49,330 nt of DNA from the NCBI GenBank assembly GCA_015295985.1, contig DVDX01000029.1, forward strand, positions 1 through 49,330, in the 5' to 3' direction. Below, piece by piece: positions 1-8,113 of the stretch (position 1 is the first letter of the stretch; every line of letters starts with the position of its first letter). The translations under genes were made by a program, and so were the position numbers. Source of the DNA: Synechococcus sp. M44_DOE_062 (GTDB lineage Bacteria; Cyanobacteriota; Cyanobacteriia; Thermostichales; Thermostichaceae). The notes under the pieces were generated by a model that worked only from the letters and a program-made list of their open reading frames with translations, made no database searches and was not told where the DNA came from.

Positions 1-55
1 GAGCACTCTCGCGCCAGCGGTGCGGAGCACTCTCGCGCCAGCGGTGCGGAGCACT
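1..55 (+). repeat. Tandem copies of the 24-bp GCGYCAGCG element
   Basis: Two full units (11-34 and 35-54 plus edge) and the tail of a third at the window edge repeat a 24-bp period: the 20-mer GCGCCAGCGGTGCGGAGCAC followed by TCTC. The array ends about 55 bp before the start of the aldehyde dehydrogenase gene, and another copy of the core lies inside that gene at 458-475. The array may continue to the left of the window. Confidence 0.85.
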
Positions 56-109
56 ATTCTAGGCAAAGCGTAAATGCCAGAGTGGAGAAATAGGCGTTGA
101 GGGAAAACG

Positions 110-1507
110 ATGGGGCACCTGGTCAGCATCAACCCCGCCACCGGAGAGGAATTGGCTCGCTACCCAGCTTTCGATTCCCAGCAGATCCAGACCTGTATTG
201 CCCAAGCCCATGAGCGGTTCCAGAGCTATCGTCGGATCCCGTTTGCTCAACGATCCGCCTGGCTGAAGCGAGTGGCAGGGATCTTGGAGGAGCGCAAAGC
301 GGAGTTTGGCCGCCTGATCAGCCTGGAGATGGGCAAAACCTTGGCCTCTGCTGTTGCGGAAGTGGAAAAATCCGCTTGGGTTTGTCGCTACTACGCCGAG
401 GAGGCAGAAGGATTCTTGGCCGAGCGCTCCATGTTGCTGCGCAACGCTTACGCGAATGCCAGCGGTGCGGAGCACTTTGCCAGTCGCAGTGGGATCCGCT
501 ACCAGCCGCTGGGGGTGATTTTGGCGGTGATGCCCTGGAACTTTCCCTTTTGGCAGGTGTTTCGCTGTGCGGCCCCGGCCCTGATGGCAGGCAATACCCT
601 CCTGCTCAAACATGCCTCCAATGTGCCCCAATCGGCTTTGACCCTGGAGCGGATCTTTCAGGAGGCAGGATTTCCACCAGGGGTCTTTCAAACCCTGCTG
701 ATCACAGCAGCCCAAGTGGCAGAGGTGGTGGCGGATGAACGGGTGCGGGGGGCCGCCCTCACCGGGAGCGAAGCCGCCGGCTCCAGCCTGGCCCGTTTGG
801 CCGGTCAACATCTGAAAAAAACGGTGCTGGAACTGGGAGGGAGCGATCCCTTCATCGTGCTGCCCAGCGCCGATTTAGAGACAGCAGTTACCACAGCGGT
901 CGCAGCCCGTCTGATCAACAATGGTCAGTCCTGCATTGCCGCCAAACGATTTATCTTGCACAGGGCTATCGCCGAACCTTTCACGGCTGCCATGACGGAG
1001 CGATTTCGCCAGCTCAAGGTGGGGGATCCCTTGGATCCGCAAACGGATGTGGGGCCTCTGGCTACCGCCAACATCCTGCAAGAGGTGGACGGACAGGTGC
1101 AGGCTTTGGTGCAGGCAGGGGCCAAAGTTCATGTCGGCGGATCCCCCTTGGGAGGAAATTTTTACCCGCCCACAATCCTGAGCGAAATCCCCCCTGATCA
1201 GCCGGTGGCCCACCAGGAGGTGTTTGGACCAGTGGCCCTGTTGTTTACGGTGCCGGATGTGTCGGCAGCCATTGAGCTGGCCAACAGCACACCCTTTGGC
1301 CTAGGTGCCAGCGCCTGGACAACCGATCCAGAGGAACAGGAGCGCCTGTTGGAGGAGCTGGAGGCGGGATCCGTGTTCATCAATGGCATGGTCAAGTCCG
1401 ACCCCCGCCTTCCCTTCGGCGGCATCAAACGCTCAGGGTATGGACGGGAACTGGGCCGGGAAGGGATCCTGGAATTTGTGAATGTCAAAACCATTTGGGT
1501 GAAGTGA
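110..1507 (+). CDS. gabD: NAD(P)-dependent succinate-semialdehyde dehydrogenase
   Basis: A 465-residue aldehyde dehydrogenase that should oxidise succinate semialdehyde to succinate in the cytosol, closing the GABA shunt / 2-oxoglutarate bypass that cyanobacteria use in their TCA cycle. Visible motifs are VMPWNFPFWQVFR in the cofactor domain, LELGGSDPF with the general-base Glu, and NNGQSC with the catalytic Cys at about residue 269; the C-terminal PFGGIKRSGYGRELG is also typical. From memory it resembles Synechocystis Slr0370 along its length, except for about 11-12 extra residues near 111-127 (around NASGAEHF), encoded by a copy of the interspersed 20-bp repeat. The ATG at 110 gives a normal N terminus. 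The stop overlaps the next start in a TGATG arrangement, suggesting cotranscription with the S4 protein. Substrate specificity is inferred from family resemblance. Confidence 0.9.
   Translation: MGHLVSINPATGEELARYPAFDSQQIQTCIAQAHERFQSYRRIPFAQRSAWLKRVAGILEERKAEFGRLISLEMGKTLASAVAEVEKSAWVCRYYAEEAEGFLAERSMLLRNAYANASGAEHFASRSGIRYQPLGVILAVMPWNFPFWQVFRCAAPALMAGNTLLLKHASNVPQSALTLERIFQEAGFPPGVFQTLLITAAQVAEVVADERVRGAALTGSEAAGSSLARLAGQHLKKTVLELGGSDPFIVLPSADLETAVTTAVAARLINNGQSCIAAKRFILHRAIAEPFTAAMTERFRQLKVGDPLDPQTDVGPLATANILQEVDGQVQALVQAGAKVHVGGSPLGGNFYPPTILSEIPPDQPVAHQEVFGPVALLFTVPDVSAAIELANSTPFGLGASAWTTDPEEQERLLEELEAGSVFINGMVKSDPRLPFGGIKRSGYGRELGREGILEFVNVKTIWVK
458..475 (+). repeat. Interspersed 20-bp repeat inside the dehydrogenase gene
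   Basis: GCCAGCGGTGCGGAGCAC matches the intergenic repeat consensus exactly over 18 bases and is read in frame as part of the peptide ASGAEH. It falls where the protein has an insertion of about 12 residues relative to related dehydrogenases, between the FLAE segment and RYQPLG. Confidence 0.8.
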
Positions 1508-1749
1508 TGGTGGAGACTCCTCAAAGGGATCCCCAGCCGGCGGCGGATCCCACAATTAAACTGGATCAGTTTCTCAAGTTGGCCGGGGTTGTTCCCACCG
1601 GTGGGCAAGCCAAGCAGCTCATCCAAGCGGGGCAAGTGCGGGTGAATGGCGAGGTGGAAACCCGGCGGGGACGCAAGCTGCGCCTTGGGGATGAGGTGGC
1701 CGTGGGAGGTGGAGTTTGGCGGGTGCGCCTGGATGAGGTCTCAAACTGA
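1507..1749 (+). CDS. S4-domain RNA-binding protein
   Basis: A small basic protein of 80 residues whose core (KLDQFLKLAGVVPTGGQAK, then IQAGQVRVNGEVETRRGRKL and LGDEVAV) is a complete S4 fold of the YbcJ/YaaA type. Such free-standing S4 proteins bind structured RNA, probably on the ribosome or its precursors; the exact target is unknown. The ATG at 1507 overlaps the dehydrogenase stop (TGATG), so translational coupling is likely; an upstream TTG at 1495 is possible but less natural. It converges with the next gene, leaving only 2 bp between the two stop codons. Confidence 0.85.
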   Translation: MVETPQRDPQPAADPTIKLDQFLKLAGVVPTGGQAKQLIQAGQVRVNGEVETRRGRKLRLGDEVAVGGGVWRVRLDEVSN

Positions 1750-1751
1750 GA

Positions 1752-2273
1752 TCAATGCCATGGGATCAAAAGAAGCATGGCCAAGGCTCCGATTCCTCCT
1801 GCCACCGCAAACTGCCATTCCAGTCCCCACAGCAGGCAGGCAACTCCGGCCAGGATCTGGATCCCACCGGTAATCCAGTAGGGGAGACGCGGCGGATCCA
1901 CCAGGCCGTTGAGCCAGTGGCCTAGCCCCATTTGAAACAGCCAGAACACCCCCAAGTACTGGCCCAAAGCTGCCAAAGGGGTACGCCCGACAAAGGGCAG
2001 CACCGAGAGGATCATGCCCTGGGCAATCACCAACGTCCACACCAAACCCACAAAGTAGAGGTGAGCCAGTCCGGCTGTTCGAAACTCCGGCAAGCTGGTC
2101 TGCCGCACCATGTAGCCCAAGCCAACCAGGGAAATCACCAACCACAGCCAGTTGATGTTGGCCTCCTGGTGAAACTGGGTGGCGGCGAACCCCATCCCCA
2201 GAAGAATCGCCCAAACCAGGTACACCCGCCGACAAATGTTCCAGAAGGGAAGAGGGGTTTGCATGGCCTCCAC
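1752..2273 (-). CDS. Multi-pass membrane protein, possibly DUF2301-like
   Basis: A hydrophobic protein of 173 residues with about five predicted membrane spans (roughly residues 15-32, 40-57, 68-90, 97-115, 130-165) and no catalytic motif that I can name. The GTG start at 2273 directly abuts the stop of the upstream cupredoxin gene; an ATG three codons in (2264) is the alternative. This tight spacing implies one transcript and perhaps a joint role of the two products at the membrane. It may belong to the cyanobacterial DUF2301 family, but I am not certain of that name. Confidence 0.7.
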   Translation of the reverse strand: MEAMQTPLPFWNICRRVYLVWAILLGMGFAATQFHQEANINWLWLVISLVGLGYMVRQTSLPEFRTAGLAHLYFVGLVWTLVIAQGMILSVLPFVGRTPLAALGQYLGVFWLFQMGLGHWLNGLVDPPRLPYWITGGIQILAGVACLLWGLEWQFAVAGGIGALAMLLLIPWH

Positions 2274-2660
2274 CTAATCGACGATGACAATACGGCCCAC
2301 CATGCTGGGGTGGATCTCGCAGAAATAGTCCTGGATGCCGGCCACTTCGAAAGCCACTGCTTTGCTCTCGTTGCGCCTCAGCCGTCCCGTTCCTTGGAAT
2401 TGCGCTCCCTCTATAGGAGTAGCCGTGTGGGGGGTGGAATCCAGGTTGGTGAAGGTCACCTTGCCGCCCCGCTTGAGGATGATCTCCGGGGGCAGGTATT
2501 GAAACCCGCGAATGATCACCTCTGCTTCCGCCATTGCCTCGACAGGATCTCGCCCCGCAACAGAGCTGGCTTGTCGCCACCGATCCACGGCCAAGATAGC
2601 CCCCACATTGAGCAGGGATCCCAGCCCACTCAGCAACAGCAGCCGCCGCGTCATCGGCAT
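2274..2660 (-). CDS. Cupredoxin-domain protein, exported or membrane-anchored
   Basis: A 128-residue protein with an N-terminal hydrophobic segment (residues 5-25, preceded by a twin arginine, TRRLLLLSG) and a plastocyanin-like domain from about residue 45. The type-1 copper ligands are all present: His78 in DSTPHTAT, and Cys114, His117 and Met120 in DYFCEIHPSM. The FTNLDSTPHT context is typical of small blue copper proteins of the amicyanin/plastocyanin-like class. It should bind copper and move electrons, or buffer copper, on the lumen or periplasmic side. It is the first gene of a two-gene unit with the membrane protein that follows without a gap. It is not the main plastocyanin PetE, whose sequence is different. 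Confidence 0.85.
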   Translation of the reverse strand: MPMTRRLLLLSGLGSLLNVGAILAVDRWRQASSVAGRDPVEAMAEAEVIIRGFQYLPPEIILKRGGKVTFTNLDSTPHTATPIEGAQFQGTGRLRRNESKAVAFEVAGIQDYFCEIHPSMVGRIVIVD

Positions 2661-2737
2661 AGGACTTTCTCCACACAGATGCAGGAAGAGAACAGGAAGA
2701 GAAATAAAGACTGAGACGCTTATGAAGGAAGGCGGTT

Positions 2738-2757
2738 GCGCCAGCAGTGCAGAGCAC
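2738..2757 (+). repeat. Interspersed 20-bp repeat, intergenic copy
   Basis: GCGCCAGCAGTGCAGAGCAC differs at two positions from the tandem copies at the left edge. It lies in the gap between the cupredoxin start and the ferritin-like gene end, so it is transcribed only if read-through occurs. Confidence 0.8.
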
Positions 2758-2829
2758 TTTAATCTGCAAGCCTCAAGATCCTACAGAGAACCTTGGAAGG
2801 CTTCGCAGAGATCATCGCTGGCAGGGGCT

Positions 2830-3495
2830 CTACACCTTCAGGATCCAGCGCTCCCGAGTCTCGGCACTGACAAAGGGGGCAGGCACCACCAGAATGCTGG
2901 GGTCAAGGCTATGGAACACGGCCCGAATCGCGGTGGCATGGGCAACTTCGTTGGGGCCAATGGTGCTGGCAGCAGCCACCAGGTCTTTGTTGGAAAGCTG
3001 GACAAAGGCATCGTTGTAGGCTAAGGCCGCATCGAACTCCAGAGCCAGGGCCAGCTTGGCGATGTTGGCATCGGAATCGAGATTGCCTTCTTTGTTGTCG
3101 ATGTAGGTGGAAAGGTCGTAGCTATCCCGCGCCCGAGAGGGGATCCCTCCCAGTTGCCGCACGGCGCCCGCCAGCAGATCCCGGTGCTGTTCGTGATCCT
3201 TCAGGTTCTTGGTGGCCACTTCCAACACGATCTTGCCCACCTCGGTGTTGCTCAACTTGCCGGCAGCGGTTTTGTAGGCCCAGATCGCCTGCTGCTCCAA
3301 GTCGATGGCGGCGTTGAGAATGGCAATATCAGCAGTGTTGGACTGAGCGGCACCGGGCAGGCTGCGCGCCCCGATCGCTCCTCCCACACCCGCCAGCAAA
3401 CCGGTTAGCAATAGGTTGCGGCGGGAAGTTGCAGTGCCGGGATCCCATTCGGCGGCCAATTGAGGCAGAGCGAAGGGAGTCTTTGAAGTCTTCAT
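2830..3495 (-). CDS. Tat-exported ferritin-like domain protein
   Basis: A protein of about 221 residues from the ATG at 3495, chosen because GGAG lies a few bases upstream on the coding strand. The N terminus has a twin-arginine signal (SRRNLLLTGLLAGVGGA) with a cleavage-like GAAQS site. The mature part is all-helical with ferritin-like pairs of acidic residues and His, such as LEQQAIWAYKTA, NLKDHEQHRD and ALEFDAALAYNDAF. The family (ferritin_2 / DUF4439-like) is found in periplasmic or cell-surface proteins; iron binding and catalysis are not established. It stands alone, upstream of and in the same orientation as the cupredoxin pair, 170 bp away, with a repeat copy between them. Confidence 0.82.
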   Translation of the reverse strand: MKTSKTPFALPQLAAEWDPGTATSRRNLLLTGLLAGVGGAIGARSLPGAAQSNTADIAILNAAIDLEQQAIWAYKTAAGKLSNTEVGKIVLEVATKNLKDHEQHRDLLAGAVRQLGGIPSRARDSYDLSTYIDNKEGNLDSDANIAKLALALEFDAALAYNDAFVQLSNKDLVAAASTIGPNEVAHATAIRAVFHSLDPSILVVPAPFVSAETRERWILKV

Positions 3496-3680
3496 CTCAA
3501 GTCTCCTGTCTGGAAAGAGGGCAACCAACCTTCGGGAGCTTGCTCTCGGGCAATTCCCTCTTGGCCTGGTCTGATGGGAATACGCCGCTGATGTCGCCGT
3601 GGATGCCTAGGGGAAGAGATTTGGGTTGTGTGCTCAGCTTTTGGGATAGGCTACTTTGAAAGCTGCGTCCAACAGCTTCA

Positions 3681-4457
3681 TTGGAGACAAGTGAATGGCC
3701 GGTGGTGGTGTCATTAGCCATCCATTCGATTCTGGGCGTGAACTTACACATTGCTCTGCCGGAGGCCAGCTTGCAGAGCTACGCCACGTGGATTGAGGCG
3801 CGTATCCGGGAGGGGCAGGGGGCTCAGGTGGTTACCTGCAACCCGGAAATGATCATGCAGGCGCAGCGGGATCCCACCTTTGCCCAGGTGCTGCAAGCAG
3901 CAGAGCTGGTGATCCCCGACGGCATCGGAGTGGTGTGGGCCTTACGGCGGCAGGGGATCTGCGTCCAGCGGGTGCCGGGGATCGAGCTGGCAGAGGCCCT
4001 GATCCCGTTGGCGGCAGAACGGGGGTGGCGCTTGGCCTTGGTGGGGGGAAGGCCGGAAGTCAACCGGGCGGCGATTCGACATTGGCAAGCCCAGTTTTCT
4101 GGTTTGACCATTTGGGGCTACCACGGCTACTTCTCTGACACTGAAGAAAAAGAGCTTCTGCAAGCTCTCCAAGAATTTCGACCGCAACTGGTGTGGGTGG
4201 GGCTGGGATCCCCGCGCCAGGAGCTGTGGATCCAGAAGTGGCGTCCCCTCTTGCCCCAGGCTATCTGGATGGGGGTGGGGGGCAGCTTTGACATTTGGGC
4301 CGGTCAAAAACGGCGAGCGCCCCGTTGGTGGCGTGACCATCACCTGGAATGGTTGTATCGTCTCTATCAGGAACCCTGGCGCTGGCGACGCATGTTGGCT
4401 TTGCCCAAGTTTGTCTGGCAGGTGCTCTGGGATCCCTCTTCTCGTTGGCGCCCCTAG
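3681..4457 (+). CDS. WecG/TagA/CpsF family glycosyltransferase
   Basis: A GT26-family enzyme of up to 258 residues, which transfers a sugar (commonly N-acetylmannosamine or its uronate) to a lipid-linked acceptor in surface polysaccharide synthesis. Diagnostic segments are TCNPEMIMQAQRDP, the PDGIGVVWA loop near residue 80, GLGSPRQELWIQ, and WMGVGGSFDIWAG followed by the basic C-terminal RAPRWW and PWRWRRM motif that contacts membrane. The start is uncertain: the frame opens with a TTG at 3681, and a run of GTG codons at 3702-3708 would give a protein beginning just before SILGVNLH, the usual family start. No polysaccharide gene cluster surrounds it, so the acceptor cannot be told. Confidence 0.88.
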   Translation: METSEWPVVVSLAIHSILGVNLHIALPEASLQSYATWIEARIREGQGAQVVTCNPEMIMQAQRDPTFAQVLQAAELVIPDGIGVVWALRRQGICVQRVPGIELAEALIPLAAERGWRLALVGGRPEVNRAAIRHWQAQFSGLTIWGYHGYFSDTEEKELLQALQEFRPQLVWVGLGSPRQELWIQKWRPLLPQAIWMGVGGSFDIWAGQKRRAPRWWRDHHLEWLYRLYQEPWRWRRMLALPKFVWQVLWDPSSRWRP

Positions 4458-4497
4458 TCTGCCGGCGCTCTCTCCCTCCTCTGTCTAGGCGCTCCCT

Positions 4498-5337
4498 ATG
4501 ATGATTGGTCAGCACATCAGCCATCCTCCTCGCTTGCACCGTTGGGCCGGTACGGCTCCGACCCCTCATCTTCCTGCCCCAGCCAATCCAGAGGCCACCC
4601 TGGGCTTTTACGGCAGTACTCAATCTGGATCCCTGCAAACCCCGGCTAGCATGGTGTCCTTGCGGGGCGTGAGCAAAGTCTTTCCCAACGGCAGCCTGAT
4701 TTTTCAGGATGTGAACTTGGAGGTGCGCCGCGGCGAGTTTGTGTTCGTAACGGGGGTCTCCGGAGCTGGCAAGTCCACTCTTTTGCGACTGCTCTACGGG
4801 GCGGAACAGGCCACCGAGGGCACGGTCATCGTCGATCAAGTCTGTCTATTTTCTTCTGAAGGGCGGCGGCGACCCTATCGCATCCCACCTCGTCCTCTGG
4901 CTATGTTGCGGCGGCGCTTGGGGGTGGTCTTTCAAGATTATCGCCTTTTGGCCAACCGCACCCTGGCGGAAAATGTGGCCTTTGTGCTGCGCGCCCAAGG
5001 GCTGTCCCCTGCAGAAATCCGCCGTCGCATTGGGCCAACTTTGAAGATGGTGGGGCTGACGGAAAAGCGGGATCGCTTTCCCCATGAGCTTTCGGGGGGG
5101 GAACAGCAGCGCCTTAGTCTGGCCCGCGCCATTGTCAACATGCCGGTGCTGCTGCTGGCGGACGAGCCAACGGGGAATCTGGATCCGGAAAACTCCCTCC
5201 TGGTTCTCCAGATTTTGGAGCGGCTCAATTCCTTTGGGGTGACCGTCATCATGACCAGCCACGACCCTTACCTGGTGGAGCGGGCTGGTCACCGGGTGGT
5301 GCGCATGGAGGGAGGGCGCCTGTATGATCTGCGCTGA
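4498..5337 (+). CDS. ftsE: Cell-division ABC transporter ATPase FtsE
   Basis: ATPase subunit of the FtsEX complex, which couples ATP hydrolysis at the septal membrane to activation of peptidoglycan hydrolases. Walker A is GVSGAGKST, the signature is LSGGEQQR, Walker B is LLLADEPTGNLDP, and the switch His is in MTSHDP. FtsE is preferred over a generic ABC ATPase because ftsX lies downstream at 9103 on the same strand and because VSKVFPNGS is typical of FtsE. The first 51 residues are Pro/His-rich and lack similarity to the family; an ATG at 4651 would give a normal 228-residue FtsE. The metE locus separates it from ftsX, and its last 22 codons are repeated, in decayed form, just before ftsX. 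Confidence 0.88.
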   Translation: MMIGQHISHPPRLHRWAGTAPTPHLPAPANPEATLGFYGSTQSGSLQTPASMVSLRGVSKVFPNGSLIFQDVNLEVRRGEFVFVTGVSGAGKSTLLRLLYGAEQATEGTVIVDQVCLFSSEGRRRPYRIPPRPLAMLRRRLGVVFQDYRLLANRTLAENVAFVLRAQGLSPAEIRRRIGPTLKMVGLTEKRDRFPHELSGGEQQRLSLARAIVNMPVLLLADEPTGNLDPENSLLVLQILERLNSFGVTVIMTSHDPYLVERAGHRVVRMEGGRLYDLR

Positions 5338-5839
5338 GGGGCTACCGGGATTCCTACTTTGCTCTTCACAAGCTTTTTGAGATCCCGGAGAGCAGCTTTG
5401 CCGGTTGCATCAGCAGACCATGAGCCCTAAGCCAGCCGCATCAGCACAACAGCGGCACCACCCGCGGCGACTTGTCAAGCCAGCCCGACCAGTTACATCA
5501 GCGGGTCGTGGGCCTTACTCGCGCAGACCGCTCCGAAAGACCTACACAACACTAGACAAAACAAATTTTTGTCCAGCATTGTTGCTCTCTTCCTGCTTCA
5601 GCGACTCATGACTAGCGGTAGGTTTTAGACCTACCACCCCGCCGGCAGAGTCTCCACAGGCGTCAATTCCCCCAGAGCTTGGGGTACGTCTCAAACGGTA
5701 GCTGAGGTCTAGAAACATAAACCTAACTACCCCCTCTTTGTATAGTCGCACAACCGCCTAGCGTTTGTACATCAAGCTGTAGAGAACTGTGCAGCAAAGT
5801 GAGGACTCGGTTCCGCTATCGCGAGCAGTCAATTGGCGA
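5338..5839. other. Gene-free segment between ftsE and metE
   Basis: About 500 bp with no intact gene. The first 60 bp match the segment just upstream of ftsX (9020-9080), as part of the duplicated ftsE end. The central part holds a decayed transposase tail on the minus strand (5542-5700). The rest shows nothing that I recognise; I see no clear terminator behind metE. Confidence 0.6.
5542..5700 (-). pseudogene. Decayed TnpB C-terminal tail (IS200/IS605 or IS607 type)
   Basis: The minus strand reads RRTPSSGGIDACGDSAGG followed by LKPTASHESLKQEES and a stop. The GIDACGD segment and the LKQEE ending resemble the variable C-terminal tails of TnpB proteins, but nothing of the RuvC-like catalytic domain is present upstream, where the frame soon runs out. 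I read it as the remnant of an insertion sequence beside the metE insertion. The identification rests on a short stretch from memory and could be wrong. Confidence 0.42.
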
Positions 5840-8113
5840 TTAGAGGCTGCCCTCAAGTTGGGTTTCCAGAAGCTCCTCCCCTAGCTGATGAGCGGCAGCC
5901 ACCATATTTTTCAGTGCGGGGATCACCTCCTCCCAGCGGCGGGTCTTGAGGCCACAGTCGGGGTTAACCCAAGTTTGCTCCACAGGGAGGTGGGCCAGTC
6001 CTGTGCGCAGCTGCTGCAGGATTTGTTCGACGCTCGGCACCGCAGGGCTGTGGACATCGTAAACGCCATTGCCCACCTGGTGGCGATACCCAGCCTGGGC
6101 AATTTGCAGCAGGGTTTTGTTGTTGCTGCGGCTGTTTTCAATGGAAAGCACGTCGGCATCCAGCCGCTCAATGTGCTCGATGATGTCCCCAAACTCCGAG
6201 TAGCACATGTGGGTGTGAATCTGGGTTTCCGGCTTGGCCCCGCCGGTAGCTAGGCGAAAGGCATCCACTGCCCAGCTGAGGTACTCTGGCCAGCGTTCTT
6301 TTTTCAGAGGCAACCCCTCCCGCAGTGCCGGCTCGTCCACTTGCACCATCACCGCTCCAGCCGCTTCCAGATCTGCCACCTCAGCTCTCAGGGCTAGGGC
6401 AATTTGAAAAGCCTGCTCCCGCCGGGGAATATCGACACGGGGAAACGACCAGTTAAGCATAGTCACTGGCCCCGTGAGCATGCCTTTCACCGGCTTTTGG
6501 GTGTGGGACTGGGCTACTTGGAATTCCCGCACCGTCATGGGTTGGGGGCGAAACACGTCGCCGTAGAGAATGGGAGGGCGCACGCAGCGGCTGCCGTAAC
6601 TCTGCACCCAGCCGTGTTCAGTAAAGGCAAAGCCTTCCAGCTTCTGGGCAAAGTACTCCACCATGTCGGTGCGCTCAAATTCCCCATGCACCAACACATC
6701 CAGGCCAATCTCTTCTTGAATGCGGATGCACTTGGCAATCTCAGCATCGATGGCTGCTTCGTACTCCGCCTGCGAAACCTCTCCTCTTTTGTACTTAGCT
6801 CGCCACTGCCGCACCTCTGGAGTTTGAGGAAAAGAGCCAATGGTGGTGGTGGGCAAGGGCGGTAGCTGGACCTGCCGACTTAGGCGCTGCTCGTAGGGCA
6901 GGGATCGCTCGAAGTCCTGGAGCTTGAGGTTAGCCAAAGCCTGGCGTACTTGGGGGTTGGGGGGGCTAAACTGCGCAAAGCTCTGCCATTGCTGCCGGAT
7001 TTCCGCCTGCTGGGCAGCAGTGTCTTCGCCGTTGAGGGCTCGCGCTAGGAGAGCTACTTCGGCTAGCTTCTGTTCGGCAAAGCTGAGGACATTTCTGAGG
7101 GGTTCCGGCAACTGGGTTTCTAGAGCAGCGTCGTGGGGCACAAATTGCAACGAAGCAGAAGGCTGTACCCGCAGGTTGGGAGCTACCCCCTGCAGCTCCT
7201 GCAGGCCAGCCAAGACGGCCTCGGGCTGGATCTTCCAGACATTCCGAGCGTCCACCACGCCAGCACCTAGGATCTTGTCAGCCGGAAAGCCATAGGTTCT
7301 GACTAGATCCAGGTTGTGGCCACGGGTAAAGTCAAGGCTGATGCCGGCCACCGGCAGTTGCACCACCCAGGGGTAAGCCTCCCCCAGGTCATCGAAGTAA
7401 GTGACCAAGTGGACAGGGATCCCGACGGTTGCCAACTGGCGGTAGGTCATCTCCACGGCTTCCTGCAGGCCACTTCCCTGGCTGGTAACCAAAATGGGAT
7501 CGTGAATCTGGACTTCCGGGATCCCCAGCTGTTGTAGCTCCTGGAGGAGATCCCAGTACAAGGGAAGGAGCTTTTCCAAGTCCGCTCGCAGATCTCCAGA
7601 TCGTTGGCTAAGGCAGAGCAAAGTCACTGGACTGAGGACAACGGGGCTGGTGCGCTCCCCTAAGATCCCTTGGGCCCACCGAACTCTTTCCAAAAAATCC
7701 CCAAAGTTAGGACTGGGATCGGCTTCCGGTTCAATTTCGGGTACCAAGTAGTGGTAGTTGGTGTCAAACCACTTGGTCATTTCCAAAGCCGGCAGGCCCT
7801 CCCGCCCCCGTGCCATAACAAAGTAGCGATCCAAACCCGACAGGCCTCGGAACCGAGAGGGGATCAGCCCCAGCCAGGTGGCCCAGTCCAGTACATGGTC
7901 GTAGAGAGTCTGCTCCCCTACCGCAATGTAATCAATCCCAGCTTGCAGCTGAGTCTGCCAGGCTTGGGTCTCCAAATCCCAAAAGGTAGCCAGCAGAGCC
8001 TCTGACCCTAGAGCACCACTCCAAAAGCCTTCCAAAGCTTTTTTGAGCTCGCGGCGCTTGCCCATGCGGGCATACCCCAATGTCATGGTTTGTGCAGTCA
8101 TGTCGTGTGCCAT
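5840..8113 (-). CDS. metE: Cobalamin-independent methionine synthase
   Basis: Transfers the methyl group of 5-methyltetrahydropteroyl-polyglutamate to homocysteine, the last step of methionine synthesis, without vitamin B12. With the ATG at 8113, which follows an AGGAAA sequence and starts MAHDMTAQTMTLGYARMGKR, the protein is 757 residues, the normal MetE length; an open frame extends 47 codons further upstream but has no family similarity. The zinc ligands are in HTHMCYSEFGDI and NPDCGLKTR near the C terminus, and LPPLPTTTIGSFPQT opens the C-terminal barrel. The gene sits on the opposite strand inside what should be an ftsE-ftsX operon, flanked by duplicated ftsE sequence, so it looks acquired. 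Most cyanobacteria rely on B12-dependent MetH. Confidence 0.95.
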   Translation of the reverse strand: MAHDMTAQTMTLGYARMGKRRELKKALEGFWSGALGSEALLATFWDLETQAWQTQLQAGIDYIAVGEQTLYDHVLDWATWLGLIPSRFRGLSGLDRYFVMARGREGLPALEMTKWFDTNYHYLVPEIEPEADPSPNFGDFLERVRWAQGILGERTSPVVLSPVTLLCLSQRSGDLRADLEKLLPLYWDLLQELQQLGIPEVQIHDPILVTSQGSGLQEAVEMTYRQLATVGIPVHLVTYFDDLGEAYPWVVQLPVAGISLDFTRGHNLDLVRTYGFPADKILGAGVVDARNVWKIQPEAVLAGLQELQGVAPNLRVQPSASLQFVPHDAALETQLPEPLRNVLSFAEQKLAEVALLARALNGEDTAAQQAEIRQQWQSFAQFSPPNPQVRQALANLKLQDFERSLPYEQRLSRQVQLPPLPTTTIGSFPQTPEVRQWRAKYKRGEVSQAEYEAAIDAEIAKCIRIQEEIGLDVLVHGEFERTDMVEYFAQKLEGFAFTEHGWVQSYGSRCVRPPILYGDVFRPQPMTVREFQVAQSHTQKPVKGMLTGPVTMLNWSFPRVDIPRREQAFQIALALRAEVADLEAAGAVMVQVDEPALREGLPLKKERWPEYLSWAVDAFRLATGGAKPETQIHTHMCYSEFGDIIEHIERLDADVLSIENSRSNNKTLLQIAQAGYRHQVGNGVYDVHSPAVPSVEQILQQLRTGLAHLPVEQTWVNPDCGLKTRRWEEVIPALKNMVAAAHQLGEELLETQLEGSL

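Noticed and set aside
1-55. Possible CRISPR array in the 24-bp tandem repeats
   Set aside because: The units are directly adjacent without spacers of unique sequence, only two to three units are present, and no cas gene is in the window.
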